Below, one piece after another: positions 47,133-56,369 of a stretch of 64,000 nt of DNA. Origin of the DNA: Leucobacter zeae (lineage in GTDB: Bacteria > Actinomycetota > Actinomycetes > Actinomycetales > Microbacteriaceae); the NCBI RefSeq assembly GCF_016758175.1, contig NZ_QYAB01000001.1, forward strand, positions 1,839,850-1,903,849, read 5' to 3'. Within the stretch, counting starts at the first letter, position 1. Every line of letters begins with the position of its first letter. Position numbers and translations under genes: made by a program. The notes under the pieces are model-generated. The model searched no databases. It was not told the DNA's origin and saw only the letters and a list, made by a program, of their open reading frames with translations.

Positions 47133-48383
47133 TCAGTCGTCGAGCGAGAACCCTCGGATCGGGATCCCGACGGTGTCGATGCTCCGCGCACGATCGCGTC
47201 GCTGGACCCACACGCTGACGAGTGCGAGCAGGAGGCCCAGGACGCCGAGACCGGCGCCGACCCAGCCCGGGGCGAGGTATCCGAAGCCCCCGGCGATGAC
47301 CAGTCCTCCGAGCCACGCGCCGAGGCTGTTGCCCACGTTGAACGCCGCGTGATTGACCGCCGCCCCGAGCAGGGCCGCCTTGTCGGAGATGCGGATGAGT
47401 CGCGCCTGGATCGACGGGATGAGTGCCGAAGAGGTGATGCCGAGCATGAACACGCTCGCGATCAGACCGATCGGATGCCATGCGAACATCGAGTACGCCA
47501 CGAGCGACAGGATGAAGCCCGAGAACCCGATGGTGATGGTCTTCACGGCGTCCACGTCGGTGGCCCATCCGCCGATCAGGTTGCCGAGGGTCATACCCAA
47601 TCCCAGGCATGCGAGCACCCACGGCACCGTCGACTCGGCGAGGCCGGTCTCCCGCGTCGTGACCTCGGCGATGTAGGAGTAGACCGCGAAGAACCCGCCG
47701 AATCCGATCGAGCCGACGGCGATCATGAGCCACGTGCGGAAGTTGGCGAGCGCCGAGAGCTCCTTGAGCGGGCTGCGCTCCGGGTTGCCCGGGTAGCGGG
47801 GGAGGAAGACGAGCGCCAGGAGGAGCGTCACGGCGAAGATGCCCGCCACGAGGGCGTAGGCGGCGCGCCAACCGGCGACCTGCCCGAGCCATGTCGCGAG
47901 CGGCACGCCGACCACGTTCGCGACGGTGAGGCCCGAGAGCGCGAGCGCGACGCCGCGTCCCTGCTTCCCCGGTCCCATGATGCGCGCGGCGAGCAACGAG
48001 GCGACGCCGAAGTACGCACCGTGCGGAAGCGCAGCGATGAACCGGAACGCGGCGAGACTGCCGAAGCTGGGCATGCATGCCGAGGCGACGGTGCCGACGA
48101 TGAAGAGTCCGAGCAGCCAGAACGCGAGCTTCGTCTGCGACATGCGCGCCGCCAGCACGGCGAAGGTCGGAGCTCCGACGACCACACCGAGGGCGTACGC
48201 GGTGATGAGCGCACCGGCGCGGGCGATGCCGACGTCGGGTGCCGCTTCGAATCCCGGCAGGAGATCGCGGGCGATGTCGGGCAGCAGACCCATCGTCGCG
48301 AATTCGGTGACCCCGATCCCGAAGCCGCCGAGTGCGAGGGCGAACAGGGCGATGTTCCTGCGGAGGGGGCTGAGCGGAGGCAT
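47133..48383 (-). CDS. MFS transporter, DHA1 (AraJ/arabinose-efflux-like) family
   Basis: A 416-residue transporter with twelve helices. It begins RRNIALFALALGGFGIGVTEFA and has the motif A-like loop RMSQTKLAFWLLGLF after helix 2. It also has FRFIAALPHGAYFGVAS and GLTVANVVGVPLATWLGQ (motif C-like, typical of drug efflux proteins). Related proteins export sugars or drugs; the substrate is unknown. TATCCT lies 6 bases before the ATG on the minus strand. The open frame continues upstream but the family starts at this Met. Confidence 0.88.
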   Translation of the reverse strand: MPPLSPLRRNIALFALALGGFGIGVTEFATMGLLPDIARDLLPGFEAAPDVGIARAGALITAYALGVVVGAPTFAVLAARMSQTKLAFWLLGLFIVGTVASACMPSFGSLAAFRFIAALPHGAYFGVASLLAARIMGPGKQGRGVALALSGLTVANVVGVPLATWLGQVAGWRAAYALVAGIFAVTLLLALVFLPRYPGNPERSPLKELSALANFRTWLMIAVGSIGFGGFFAVYSYIAEVTTRETGLAESTVPWVLACLGLGMTLGNLIGGWATDVDAVKTITIGFSGFILSLVAYSMFAWHPIGLIASVFMLGITSSALIPSIQARLIRISDKAALLGAAVNHAAFNVGNSLGAWLGGLVIAGGFGYLAPGWVGAGLGVLGLLLALVSVWVQRRDRARSIDTVGIPIRGFSLDD

Positions 48384-48580
48384 CGGACCAGGATATCGCT
48401 CGGCGGCACGTTCGCGGCAGCCATCTGAGATGCAGCAGGCACGGCGCCGGCCACTGCTGTCACGGAAGGTAATGCGGCCAGGCGCACGTCTCAAGGGCGG
48501 GCATACTGGCCGAGCGCAGCGCGCCTTGGGCAGCCGGACGACGCGCGGCGACGCACCCCGGCACGAACCCCAGGAGCTCC

Positions 48581-49471
48581 ATGACCCGCCGCAGTTTCCG
48601 TTTCCTGATCCCCGCGATCGTCGCGGCCGCAGCGCTTCTCGTGTCCGGCTGCACGAACGCCGACGCGCCGGATGCCGCGGCGGATGCCGCAGGAACCACC
48701 GCGACGCAGGGCGGCGCAGCGCGCAGCTGGGCCGAGATCGAGGCATCGGGCGTGCTGAACGTCGGCACGATCACGGACTATCCGCCGAACGAGTTCAAGA
48801 CCGACGACGGGCGTCCGACCGGGTGGGCCGTCGAGCTCGTGGAGGCGATCGCCGACGAGCTGGGTCTCGACGTGGAGTACGAGCTCCTGCTCTTCGACAA
48901 TATCCTCCCGCGGATCCAGGGCGGCTCGATCGATCTCGGCGTCGGATCGTTCACCGACACTCGCGAGCGGCAGCAGGTCGTCGACTTCGTCAACTACTAC
49001 GAGGCCGGCACGCTCTGGGCCGGGCCGGCGGGCAGCACGGTCGACCCCGAGCACGCGTGCGGCCTGACGATCGCCGCGATGACCGGCGGCACCCAGCAGC
49101 TCGACGAGCTGCCGAAGCGCAGTGCGGACTGCGAGGCGGCGGGGGAGCGCGCGATCGAGATCCTGCCCTTCACCGGGCAGCCCGAGGTCACTCAGGCCGT
49201 GCTCGACGGTCGCGCGGACGCATTCTCCGCGGACTCGCCGGTGACCATCGACGCGGTCGTCGCACTCGACGGGCGGATCGAGGTGGTCGGCGACATGTTC
49301 GACTCGGCGCCGTACGGGTTCCCCGTGCCCCGCGACGGAGAGATCGCCGAGCCCGTGCGCGAGGCGCTGCAGCGCCTCATCGACGACGGCACCTACCTCG
49401 ACATCCTCGAGAAGTACTCCTCGGAGTCGGGGGCGATCGAGCGGGCGACCATCAACATCGCTACGGAGTAG
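48581..49471 (+). CDS. Orphan amino-acid-type ABC substrate-binding lipoprotein
   Basis: A 296-residue extracellular binding protein (SBP_bac_3 family) with lipobox LLVSGC (Cys24). The fold begins GVLNVGTITDYPPNEFKTDD and continues GGSIDLGVGSFTDTRERQQVVDFVN cut here as IDLGVGSFTDTRERQQ; then DSAPYGFPVPRDGE. It likely binds polar amino acids. No permease or ATPase is next to it, so it must use components encoded elsewhere. A CATACT -10-like box is at about 48507. Its 3' end overlaps the convergent gene by 11 bases. Confidence 0.88.
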   Translation: MTRRSFRFLIPAIVAAAALLVSGCTNADAPDAAADAAGTTATQGGAARSWAEIEASGVLNVGTITDYPPNEFKTDDGRPTGWAVELVEAIADELGLDVEYELLLFDNILPRIQGGSIDLGVGSFTDTRERQQVVDFVNYYEAGTLWAGPAGSTVDPEHACGLTIAAMTGGTQQLDELPKRSADCEAAGERAIEILPFTGQPEVTQAVLDGRADAFSADSPVTIDAVVALDGRIEVVGDMFDSAPYGFPVPRDGEIAEPVREALQRLIDDGTYLDILEKYSSESGAIERATINIATE

Positions 49472-50435
49472 CGGACGCCGCGTGCGCCGCAACGCGGGCG
49501 ACACGGTCCGAGATCTCGCGGACCTCGCCGGCGTCGACGCGGCAGCAGCCTCCGATCAGGCGCGCGCCGAGGGCGATCCACTCGTCGACGTACTCCGCGA
49601 GCGGCCGTGCGGTGCCGGTCCAGCTGCGCGCGCTCGCGTCCCACACCTCGCCGCTGTTCGGGTAGATCATGAGCGGCAGGTCGCAGACGCCGGCCATGAT
49701 CCGCAGCGCCGCGGTCGCGTCGTCGGCGCTCGCGCAGTTCACGCCGACCGCGACCGCTCCCTGGGCTCGCGCGGCGAGGCGCGCCGCATCGGCGATCGAC
49801 TCGCCCGAGCGCAGCCGGCCGTCGGCCACCGTGAAGCTCAGCAGCAGCGGCACGCCGAGCCCCTCGGCCTCGGCGCAGACCGCCTCGGCCTCGGCGAGCA
49901 GCGGGATCGTCTCCGCGAGGAGCGCGTCGGGCCGGGCGTCTGCGAGCACGCGGAGCCGGCGCGCGTGCCACGCGCGGAGCGCGCTCACCTCAGCGAACTC
50001 GCCGTACGCGCCGGTGTACTCGCTGCCGTCTCCGAGCGACGCGCCGAACGGCCCGATCGACGCGAGCACGAACGAGCGCTCCCCTCGGAGCGAGTCGGTC
50101 GCCGCTTCGCGCGCGAGCTCGACGCTGCGCACGAGCAGGTCATCGACCGTTCCGGCCGAGACGCCCGCCCGCGCGAAGCCCTCGTGACTCACCTGATAGG
50201 AGGAGGTGATGGCGGCCTCGGCGCCGGCGGCGAAGAAGTCGGCGTGGGCGGCACGCACCTCGCCCGGGTCGCCGCGGAGGATCTCGGCCGACCACAGCGC
50301 GCCGGTCACGTCGTTGCCGCGCGCATCGAGGCGCGTGCCGAGGCCGCCGTCGAGTGCGACCGGCCCGCGCGCCAGTGCGGTGACGAGCGACGGCCTCGAA
50401 CCCGGTCCGGCGGCCCGGGGCGTGCTCGTCACCAC
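49461..50435 (-). CDS. Homocysteine S-methyltransferase (MmuM-like)
   Basis: A 324-residue zinc enzyme that transfers a methyl group, usually from S-methylmethionine, to homocysteine. The barrel begins ALDGGLGTRLDARGND. Zinc ligands are the Cys in GVNCAS and the Cys pair in IGGCCRVD, and TSSYQVSHEGF lies near the active site. Length and motifs are normal. The start region overlaps the end of the following (upstream) MBL gene by 7 bases, so the two are co-transcribed. Confidence 0.9.
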   Translation of the reverse strand: MVTSTPRAAGPGSRPSLVTALARGPVALDGGLGTRLDARGNDVTGALWSAEILRGDPGEVRAAHADFFAAGAEAAITSSYQVSHEGFARAGVSAGTVDDLLVRSVELAREAATDSLRGERSFVLASIGPFGASLGDGSEYTGAYGEFAEVSALRAWHARRLRVLADARPDALLAETIPLLAEAEAVCAEAEGLGVPLLLSFTVADGRLRSGESIADAARLAARAQGAVAVGVNCASADDATAALRIMAGVCDLPLMIYPNSGEVWDASARSWTGTARPLAEYVDEWIALGARLIGGCCRVDAGEVREISDRVARVAAHAASATP

Positions 50436-51076
50436 CCACGCGCCAACCAGGCGTCGAGCCCGGGCAGCTCGGTGCCGATGGACGTCCCATCGCCGTGCCC
50501 CGGCAGGGCCGCCGTCTCGGTCGGCAGGGAGAACAGCCGCGTGCGGATCGACTCCACGATCTGCGGGAAGCTCGAGTAGTCCCAGCGCGTCGCGCCCGGC
50601 CCGCCCTGGAAGAGCGTGTCGCCCGTGAACACGGTATCGAGCGCGGGGACCGCGAAGCAGACCGACCCGGGCGTGTGCCCCGGAGTGTGCAGCGTCACGA
50701 CCTCGACGCCGGCAGCCAGGAACGCTGCCCCATCGGCGAGTTCGAAGTCGGGGACGGCTTCGCGATGGGTCTCCTCCCAGATGCCGAGGTCTGCGGGATG
50801 GAGGTAGAGGTGGGAGTCGAGGCGGCGCGCGAGTTCGACCGCGGCGTTCACGTGGTCCTCGTGCCCGTGGGTGAGCAGGATCCCGAGCGGTTCGCGATCG
50901 CCGACGGCATCTGCGATCGCGGATGCGTCGTGAGACGCATCGATGACGAGCACCTGCTCATCGTCTCCCAGCAGCCAGACGTTGTTCTCGATCGGGACGC
51001 CGCCGGCCGGATACCCCGGCCGGCCGGCGCCGAGCAGCCCACTGGTGACGATGCGTTCGACCCGCGCCCCGCCCAT
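50429..51076 (-). CDS. MBL-fold metallo-hydrolase (glyoxalase II-like)
   Basis: A 215-residue metallo-beta-lactamase fold hydrolase. It has the HxHxDH metal motif (LLTHGHEDHVNA), GHTPGSVCF, FTGDTLFQGGPGATRWDY and the last metal His in LPGHGDGTSIG. These fit hydroxyacylglutathione hydrolase-like enzymes; in actinobacteria the thiol would be mycothiol or another cofactor, and the substrate is not fixed by the sequence. It is in an operon with the homocysteine methyltransferase (7-base overlap). Confidence 0.88.
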   Translation of the reverse strand: MGGARVERIVTSGLLGAGRPGYPAGGVPIENNVWLLGDDEQVLVIDASHDASAIADAVGDREPLGILLTHGHEDHVNAAVELARRLDSHLYLHPADLGIWEETHREAVPDFELADGAAFLAAGVEVVTLHTPGHTPGSVCFAVPALDTVFTGDTLFQGGPGATRWDYSSFPQIVESIRTRLFSLPTETAALPGHGDGTSIGTELPGLDAWLARGW

Positions 51077-51085
51077 CGCGTGCCC

Positions 51086-51931
51086 TCAGGCCCTCGTGAC
51101 GATGACCGGGCAGGGCAGCGCCTGCAGCACGCCGTGGCTCACCGAGCCGAGCAGCAGGCGGGAGATCCCGCCGCGACCGCGGCTGCCGACGACGAGCAGT
51201 TCGGCACCCTCGGCGGCCTGCACGAGCGCGGCGACCGGGGGCGACTGCAGGATCTCGCGACGGACCTCGAGGTCCGGGTAGCGGGAGGCCAGCCCCGCCG
51301 TCCCGATGGCGATCGCTTCCTCGGCAGCGGTGCGCTGGGACTCGACCAGCTCCTCGCTCCACAGGTACTCCAGGCCCGGGGTGAGCGGCGGCATCCAGGC
51401 GTAGACCGCTACGAGCGGCACTTCGCGGCGGGAGGCCTCCTCGGCCGCGTACGCGATCGCGCGGCGGGAGGCGTCCGACCCGTCGATGCCGACGACGACG
51501 CCCGTACCGGGTTCTGACGCCGACTTCGGGATGACGGCGACCGGGCAGTGCGCGGCGGCCGCGACCTTGACAGCGCGCGTGCCGAAGAACGAGCCGGCGA
51601 ACCGACTGCCTCCGTGCGCACCGAGGATCACGAGGTCGGCGCGCTTGGACGCCTCCTCGAGTTCGGCGATGGGGTGCCCGACGACGGCGACGCCCTCGAG
51701 CGGTCCCGCGAATCCGAGGGACCGCGCGTAGGCCGTCTCGGCCTCCAGCATCTGCTCCGAAGCGCGCTGCGCTTCGGAGAGGAATGCCACGCTCTCGGAC
51801 AGGAACGAATCGTCGGCGACGTGGACCAGCTGCACGGACGCCCCGCGCGCGGTCGCGCGCGCGAGGCCCCAGGCCAGGGCCACCCTGCTCTGCTCGGATC
51901 CGTCTACCCCAATGAGATACTTCTCGGACAT
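51086..51931 (-). CDS. Universal stress protein with tandem UspA domains
   Basis: A 281-residue protein with two UspA domains (about residues 1-140 and 146-281). The second has the ATP-binding pattern GSRGRGGISRLLLGSVSHGV (G-2x-G-9x-GS); the first has a changed one, GAHGGSRFAGSFFGTRA. Such proteins bind ATP and accumulate under stress or slow growth. The ATG follows a strong GGAGAAAGGA box on the minus strand. It is just after gap on the same strand, 56 bases from its stop. Confidence 0.92.
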   Translation of the reverse strand: MSEKYLIGVDGSEQSRVALAWGLARATARGASVQLVHVADDSFLSESVAFLSEAQRASEQMLEAETAYARSLGFAGPLEGVAVVGHPIAELEEASKRADLVILGAHGGSRFAGSFFGTRAVKVAAAAHCPVAVIPKSASEPGTGVVVGIDGSDASRRAIAYAAEEASRREVPLVAVYAWMPPLTPGLEYLWSEELVESQRTAAEEAIAIGTAGLASRYPDLEVRREILQSPPVAALVQAAEGAELLVVGSRGRGGISRLLLGSVSHGVLQALPCPVIVTRA

Positions 51932-51987
51932 TTCCGGTTCCTTTCTCCTCGTGATGTTCAGTCTGGGCGAGCAGGGCGACCCGGTGC

Positions 51988-53427
51988 TCAGGCCTCCAGC
52001 GCCGGGAGGTGCGTGGGGTGGCTGCCTGCGAGCTGCTCGATGATGCGCACCACCTGGCAGCTGTAGCCGTACTCGTTGTCGTACCACACGTAGACCATCG
52101 CGCTGTCGCCGGTCACGATCGTGGCGAGGCCGTCGACGACGCCAGCGCGGTTCGAACCGACGAAGTCGGTCGAGACGATCTCGGGGGACTCGACGTAGTC
52201 GATCTGCGTGCGCAACGCACCGGTGAGCGACACCTGCTCGAGCAGGGCGTTCACCTCCTCGGCGGTCGTCTCCTGCTCGAGCTGCAGATTCAGCACGGCC
52301 ATCGAGACGTCGGGCGTGGGAACGCGGATCGCGTTGCCGGTCAGCTTGCCCTCGAACTCGGGCAGCGCCTTCGAGACGGCCTTCGCAGCGCCCGTCTCGG
52401 TCAGCACCATGTTGAGCGCCGCCGAGCGGCCGCGGCGATCGCCCTTGTGGAAGTTGTCGATGAGGTTCTGGTCGTTGGTGTAGGAGTGCACCGTCTCGAC
52501 GTGACCGCGCTTGACGCCGAAGCGGTCGTTGAGCACCTTGAGCACGGGTGTGATCGCGTTCGTCGTGCACGACGCGGCGCTGATGATCTCGTGCGCGTCG
52601 GTGATCTTGTCGCTGTTCACGCCGAAGACCACGTTGAGCATGTCGCCCTTGCCCGGAGCGGTGAGCAGCACGCGGGCGATGCCCGGGCGGGCGAGGTGCT
52701 GGCCGAGCCCATCGGCATCGCGCCAGCGGCCGGTGTTGTCGACCAGGATCGCGTTCTCGATGCCGTACTCGGTGTAGTCGACCGTCGAGGGGTCGTTGGA
52801 GTAGATGAACTGGATCCGCACGCCGTTGGCGAGGATCGCGTTCTCCTCCTCGAGCACCTTGATCGTGCCGTTGAAGGGACCGTGGACCGAGTCGCGGCGC
52901 AGCAGGTTCGCGCGCTTGACGAGGTCGTTCTCGGCGCCCTTGCGCACGACGACCGCGCGCAGGTTCAGGCCGTTGCCCGAGCCCGAGTGATCGATGATGA
53001 TGCGCGCGAGCAGGCGGCCGATGCGGCCGAAGCCGTAGAGCACGACGTCGGTGCCCGTTCCCGGGGCGGCGTCGAGCGCCGGAGCCAGGGTCTCGCGGAG
53101 GTAGCCCTCGAGGTCGTCGGAGCCCGAAGCGCGGAAGCCGTTCGCGAGGATCGCCAGATCGACCGAGACGGGACCGGGCTGGATCTGCGCGAGCGCCTCG
53201 ACGATCGCGGAGGTGTCCTCGAGCGGCAGTTCGACCTCGTCGATCTTGCGGGCGTAGCTGTGCGCCCGGATGATATCGATGGGGGAGCGGCCCACGAGGC
53301 TGCGCCCGTGCACCGACATGACCACGTCGTGGTCGCGGTAGAGCTGGCCGATCAGCGGAATCATCCGCTCTGCGAGTTCCTGCTTCGCCTTCCAAGCTTC
53401 GAGGTGAGCATCAGCACGCTGGTTCAT
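51988..53427 (-). CDS. gap: Glyceraldehyde-3-phosphate dehydrogenase, long form (GapB-like)
   Basis: A 479-residue GAPDH. The core from about residue 125 starts DVVLYGFGRIGRLLARIIID, the catalytic Cys is in SAASCTTNAITPVLKV, and it ends WYDNEYGYSCQVVR. A 120-residue N-terminal extension (KAKQELAERMIPLIGQLYRD, VHGRSLVGRSPIDII) is the feature of the long class, like Corynebacterium GapB, which works in gluconeogenesis with NADP preference. Whether this one is catabolic or gluconeogenic cannot be told here. It is divergent from metQ. Confidence 0.93.
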   Translation of the reverse strand: MNQRADAHLEAWKAKQELAERMIPLIGQLYRDHDVVMSVHGRSLVGRSPIDIIRAHSYARKIDEVELPLEDTSAIVEALAQIQPGPVSVDLAILANGFRASGSDDLEGYLRETLAPALDAAPGTGTDVVLYGFGRIGRLLARIIIDHSGSGNGLNLRAVVVRKGAENDLVKRANLLRRDSVHGPFNGTIKVLEEENAILANGVRIQFIYSNDPSTVDYTEYGIENAILVDNTGRWRDADGLGQHLARPGIARVLLTAPGKGDMLNVVFGVNSDKITDAHEIISAASCTTNAITPVLKVLNDRFGVKRGHVETVHSYTNDQNLIDNFHKGDRRGRSAALNMVLTETGAAKAVSKALPEFEGKLTGNAIRVPTPDVSMAVLNLQLEQETTAEEVNALLEQVSLTGALRTQIDYVESPEIVSTDFVGSNRAGVVDGLATIVTGDSAMVYVWYDNEYGYSCQVVRIIEQLAGSHPTHLPALEA

Positions 53428-53634
53428 GTGAACGGGTGATTCCTTTCAAGGACGTCGAAGGGGTCTCGGCCTGCCCGCCGGGGACGGAAATGCGTCTGGT
53501 TCCAGTATCCCATGCGCATGACGCTCTATGACACGGAGATTTCGCAGGCGCACGGGCGTGCCGCAAGCTGGATCCCGTCGACCGCGGAGCCGTTCCGCGG
53601 TCCTTCCCCCACTCTCGAACGAATGAGGAACACC
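53428..53634. other. Divergent gap/metQ intergenic region with a hairpin
   Basis: This 207-bp gap holds both promoters. A perfect 8-bp stem, ACCGCGGA (53581-53588) with TCCGCGGT (53594-53601), lies 34 bp before metQ, and GAGGA before the ATG is the ribosome site. I searched for a SAM or S-box riboswitch ahead of the methionine importer and saw none of the known core motifs. Confidence 0.4.
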
Positions 53635-54546
53635 ATGGCGATCAGGAAGCGCGGCGTGCTCGCCGCATCGGTGACGGCGCTCGCACTGGCCGGCGCGCTC
53701 GTCGGCTGCTCCGCGAGCGGCGGAGACGCCCAGGGCTCGGGCGAGTCCGGCGCGGCCGAGACCGTCAAGATCGGCGTCGTCGGCGCCAGCGATCCGTACT
53801 GGGAGACGTTCACCGAGGCGGCTGCCGCCGAGGGCATCACGGTCGAGCTCGTCGACTTCACCGACTACAACCAGCCCAACCCGGCGCTGTCCGAGGGCGA
53901 GCTGGACCTCAACCAGTTCCAGCACATCCAGTACCTCGCTGACTACAACGTCGCGAACGACGACGACCTCGTCGCCATCGGCGCGACCGCGATCTACCCG
54001 CTCGGCATCTTCTCCACGAAGCACCAGGACCTCGCCGACATCCCGAAGGGCGGCGAGGTCGCCGTTCCCTCCGATCCGTCGAACCGCGCCCGTGCGCTCA
54101 ACGTGCTGCAGGCCGCGAAGCTCATCACCCTCACCGACGGCGGCACGCTGTTCTCGACGCCGGCCGAGATCGACGAGGCCGCGTCGAAGGTCAAGGTCAC
54201 CGAGATGGACGCCTCCTTCACGGCCACCTCGCTCGCCGATGTCGACGCCGCAGTGGTCAACAACGACTTCGTGACCGACGCCGGTCTGAAGTTCGATGAG
54301 GCCCTGTACCAGGACGATCCCGAGGACGAGGGCGCGAAGTACTTCATCAACATCTTCGCCGCGAAGGCCGCCGACAAGGACAACAAGACCTACCAGAAGC
54401 TCGTCGAGATCTACCAGACGAACGAGGAGGTGCAGGCGGGCGTGCTCGAGAACTCGGGCGGCAGCGCGATCCTGCTGCAGACCCCGGTATCGGAGCTCCA
54501 GGAGATCCTCACCGACGCCCACGACCAGATCAAGGGCAACGGCTGA
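53635..54546 (+). CDS. metQ: Methionine ABC transporter binding lipoprotein MetQ
   Basis: A 303-residue NlpA-family lipoprotein that captures methionine for MetNI. The lipobox is ALVGC (Cys25). The fold shows KIGVVGASDPYWETF, DLNQFQHIQYLADYN, IYPLGIFSTKHQ and VNNDFVTDAGL. The ATG at 53635 has a GAGGA box; an open frame extends 41 codons upstream without support. It is first in metQ-metN-metI, with a hairpin between it and metN. Confidence 0.93.
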   Translation: MAIRKRGVLAASVTALALAGALVGCSASGGDAQGSGESGAAETVKIGVVGASDPYWETFTEAAAAEGITVELVDFTDYNQPNPALSEGELDLNQFQHIQYLADYNVANDDDLVAIGATAIYPLGIFSTKHQDLADIPKGGEVAVPSDPSNRARALNVLQAAKLITLTDGGTLFSTPAEIDEAASKVKVTEMDASFTATSLADVDAAVVNNDFVTDAGLKFDEALYQDDPEDEGAKYFINIFAAKAADKDNKTYQKLVEIYQTNEEVQAGVLENSGGSAILLQTPVSELQEILTDAHDQIKGNG

Positions 54547-54573
54547 CCCGTCGGACTCGACGGGAACCCATAG

Positions 54574-54609
54574 GATCGGGGCGTTCGGTGTGTACCGGAC
54601 GCCCCGATC
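54574..54609 (+). terminator. Hairpin between metQ and metN
   Basis: GATCGGGGCGT (54574-54584) pairs with ACGCCCCGATC (54599-54609), extended inside by CGGT and ACCG. There is no T-run. It can act as a partial terminator or an RNA end that protects metQ mRNA, giving more binding protein than transporter. Confidence 0.6.
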
Positions 54610-54634
54610 TGTCACTACCGAGGAGGGGACGCCG

Positions 54635-55663
54635 ATGACGCGCGTCAAGATCACCGACGTATCGAAGCGATACCCCGGTCGCGGCAGGGACGCCGCACCC
54701 GTGGTCGCGGTCGACGACGTCTCCATCGACGTGGCCTCGGGCGAGATCCACGCGATCATCGGGTACTCGGGAGCGGGCAAGAGCACGCTGCTGCGACTCG
54801 TGAACGGGCTCGAGCGCGCGACGTCGGGCAGCATCCTCGTCGGGGACGACGAGATCACGACGATGCCCGAGGCGAAGCTGCGCGTCGCGCGCGGCGGGAT
54901 CGGCATGATCTTCCAGCAGTTCAACCTCTTCCACTCGAAGAAGGTCGCCAAGAACGTCGAGTACCCGCTCGTCGTCGCGGGGGTGCCCGCCGCGGAACGC
55001 GCCGGCCGCGTCGCCGAGCTGCTCGACTTCGTCGGGCTCTCCGACAAGGCCGGTGCCTACACCGACCAGCTCTCGGGCGGCCAGAAGCAGCGCGTCGGCA
55101 TCGCCAGGGCGCTCGCGACGAACCCCGGCGTCCTCCTCGCCGACGAGGCCACGAGCGCCCTGGATCCTCAGACGTCGCAGGAAGTGCTCGCGCTGCTGCA
55201 GCGCGTCAACGCCGAGTTCGGGATCACCATCATCCTCATCACGCACGAGATGGAGGTGGTGCGGGAGATCGCGCACCGCGTCACGGTGATGGAGGGCGGC
55301 CGGGCCGTCGAACAGGGGAACGTGTTCGAGGTGTTCTCGAGCCCGAAGACCGAGACCACGCGGCGCTTCGTCGCGACCGCACTGCCGACGGAGCCCGAGG
55401 CGGCCCACCTCGAGGAACTGCGCAGGCGCCACCTCGGCAAGCTCGTGACCCTCACCTTCCGAGACGGCGACGTGGACCAGCCCGTCGTCTTCCAGACGCT
55501 CGCCGAGCGCGGCGTCGGCGTGAGCATCGTGCACGGTGGCGTCACGGACGTCGGCGGGCGCAGCTTCGGCAAGCTCACCCTCGAACTCATCGGCGACGAC
55601 CTGCGCGTGGAGCACGCGATCGCGGCCCTCGCGCAGCAGACTGACCTGGAGGTGCTCGCCTGA
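54635..55663 (+). CDS. metN: Methionine ABC transporter ATPase MetN
   Basis: The 342-residue ATPase has Walker A GYSGAGKST, signature LSGGQKQR, Walker B LLADEATSALDP and the switch His in LITHEMEV. Residues about 265-342 form the NIL domain (LRRRHLGKLVTLTFRDGD), which binds methionine and shuts the transporter when the cell has enough. It starts ATG after GAGGAGGGG. The stop shares one base with the metI ATG. Confidence 0.95.
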   Translation: MTRVKITDVSKRYPGRGRDAAPVVAVDDVSIDVASGEIHAIIGYSGAGKSTLLRLVNGLERATSGSILVGDDEITTMPEAKLRVARGGIGMIFQQFNLFHSKKVAKNVEYPLVVAGVPAAERAGRVAELLDFVGLSDKAGAYTDQLSGGQKQRVGIARALATNPGVLLADEATSALDPQTSQEVLALLQRVNAEFGITIILITHEMEVVREIAHRVTVMEGGRAVEQGNVFEVFSSPKTETTRRFVATALPTEPEAAHLEELRRRHLGKLVTLTFRDGDVDQPVVFQTLAERGVGVSIVHGGVTDVGGRSFGKLTLELIGDDLRVEHAIAALAQQTDLEVLA

Positions 55664-56328
55664 TGGACAAGCTCATCGGCCTCTTCGAGAGCGGCCAGTT
55701 CCTCGAGGCCACATTCGAGACGCTGCTCTATGTCCTCGTCGCGATGGCGATCGGCGGCGTCCTGGGGCTCATCATCGGGACGGCGCTCACGGTGACCCGT
55801 CAAGGCGGGATCCTGCAGAACCGCCCGGTGTTCCTCGTCCTGAACCTGCTCGTGAACTTCTTCCGGCCGATCCCGTTCGTGATCCTGCTCGCGGCCATCC
55901 AGCCGCTCGGCCGGCTGGTCGTCGGCACGGGCATCGGAGACCGCTTCCTGATCTTCGTGCTGGCCTTCGCGGCGACCTTCGGGATCGCGAGACTCGTCGA
56001 GCAGAATCTGCTCACGGTGCCGCCCGGGGTCATCGAAGCCGCGCGCGCCATGGGTGCCGGGCCGTTCCGCACGATCGTCACCGTGCTCATCCCCGAGGGC
56101 CTCGGGCCGCTGGTGCTCGGGTACACCTTCGCGTTCATCGCGGTCGTCGACATGACCGCGATGGCCGGCGTCATCGGCGGCGGAGGCCTCGGCAACCTGG
56201 CGCTGCAGTACGGGTACCGCCAGTTCAACCCCTGGATCACCTGGACCGCCGTGCTCGTCATCATCCTCATCGTCCAGCTGGTCCAGCTGCTCGGCAACGT
56301 CATCGCTCGGAAGCTGCTCAGGCGGTAG
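55663..56328 (+). CDS. metI: Methionine ABC transporter permease MetI
   Basis: A 221-residue membrane permease with five helices. The EAA loop is VIEAARAMGAGPFRTIVTVL, and NFFRPIPFVILLAAIQPLGR is the family hallmark, cut as FFRPIPFVILLAAIQPLGR. GVIGGGGLGNLALQYGYRQF follows as GGGGLGNLALQYGYRQF. The start overlaps the metN stop by one base. The operon probably imports D- and L-methionine for protein and SAM synthesis. Confidence 0.95.
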   Translation: MDKLIGLFESGQFLEATFETLLYVLVAMAIGGVLGLIIGTALTVTRQGGILQNRPVFLVLNLLVNFFRPIPFVILLAAIQPLGRLVVGTGIGDRFLIFVLAFAATFGIARLVEQNLLTVPPGVIEAARAMGAGPFRTIVTVLIPEGLGPLVLGYTFAFIAVVDMTAMAGVIGGGGLGNLALQYGYRQFNPWITWTAVLVIILIVQLVQLLGNVIARKLLRR

Positions 56329-56369
56329 CCCGAGCGCCGGAGGCGGGCGGGTTCCGGTAGCCTCGACGC

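Noticed and set aside
53428..53634. A possible SAM riboswitch upstream of metQ
   Set aside because: None of the known SAM-I, SAM-II or SAM-IV core motifs is visible; only a simple 8-bp hairpin is present.
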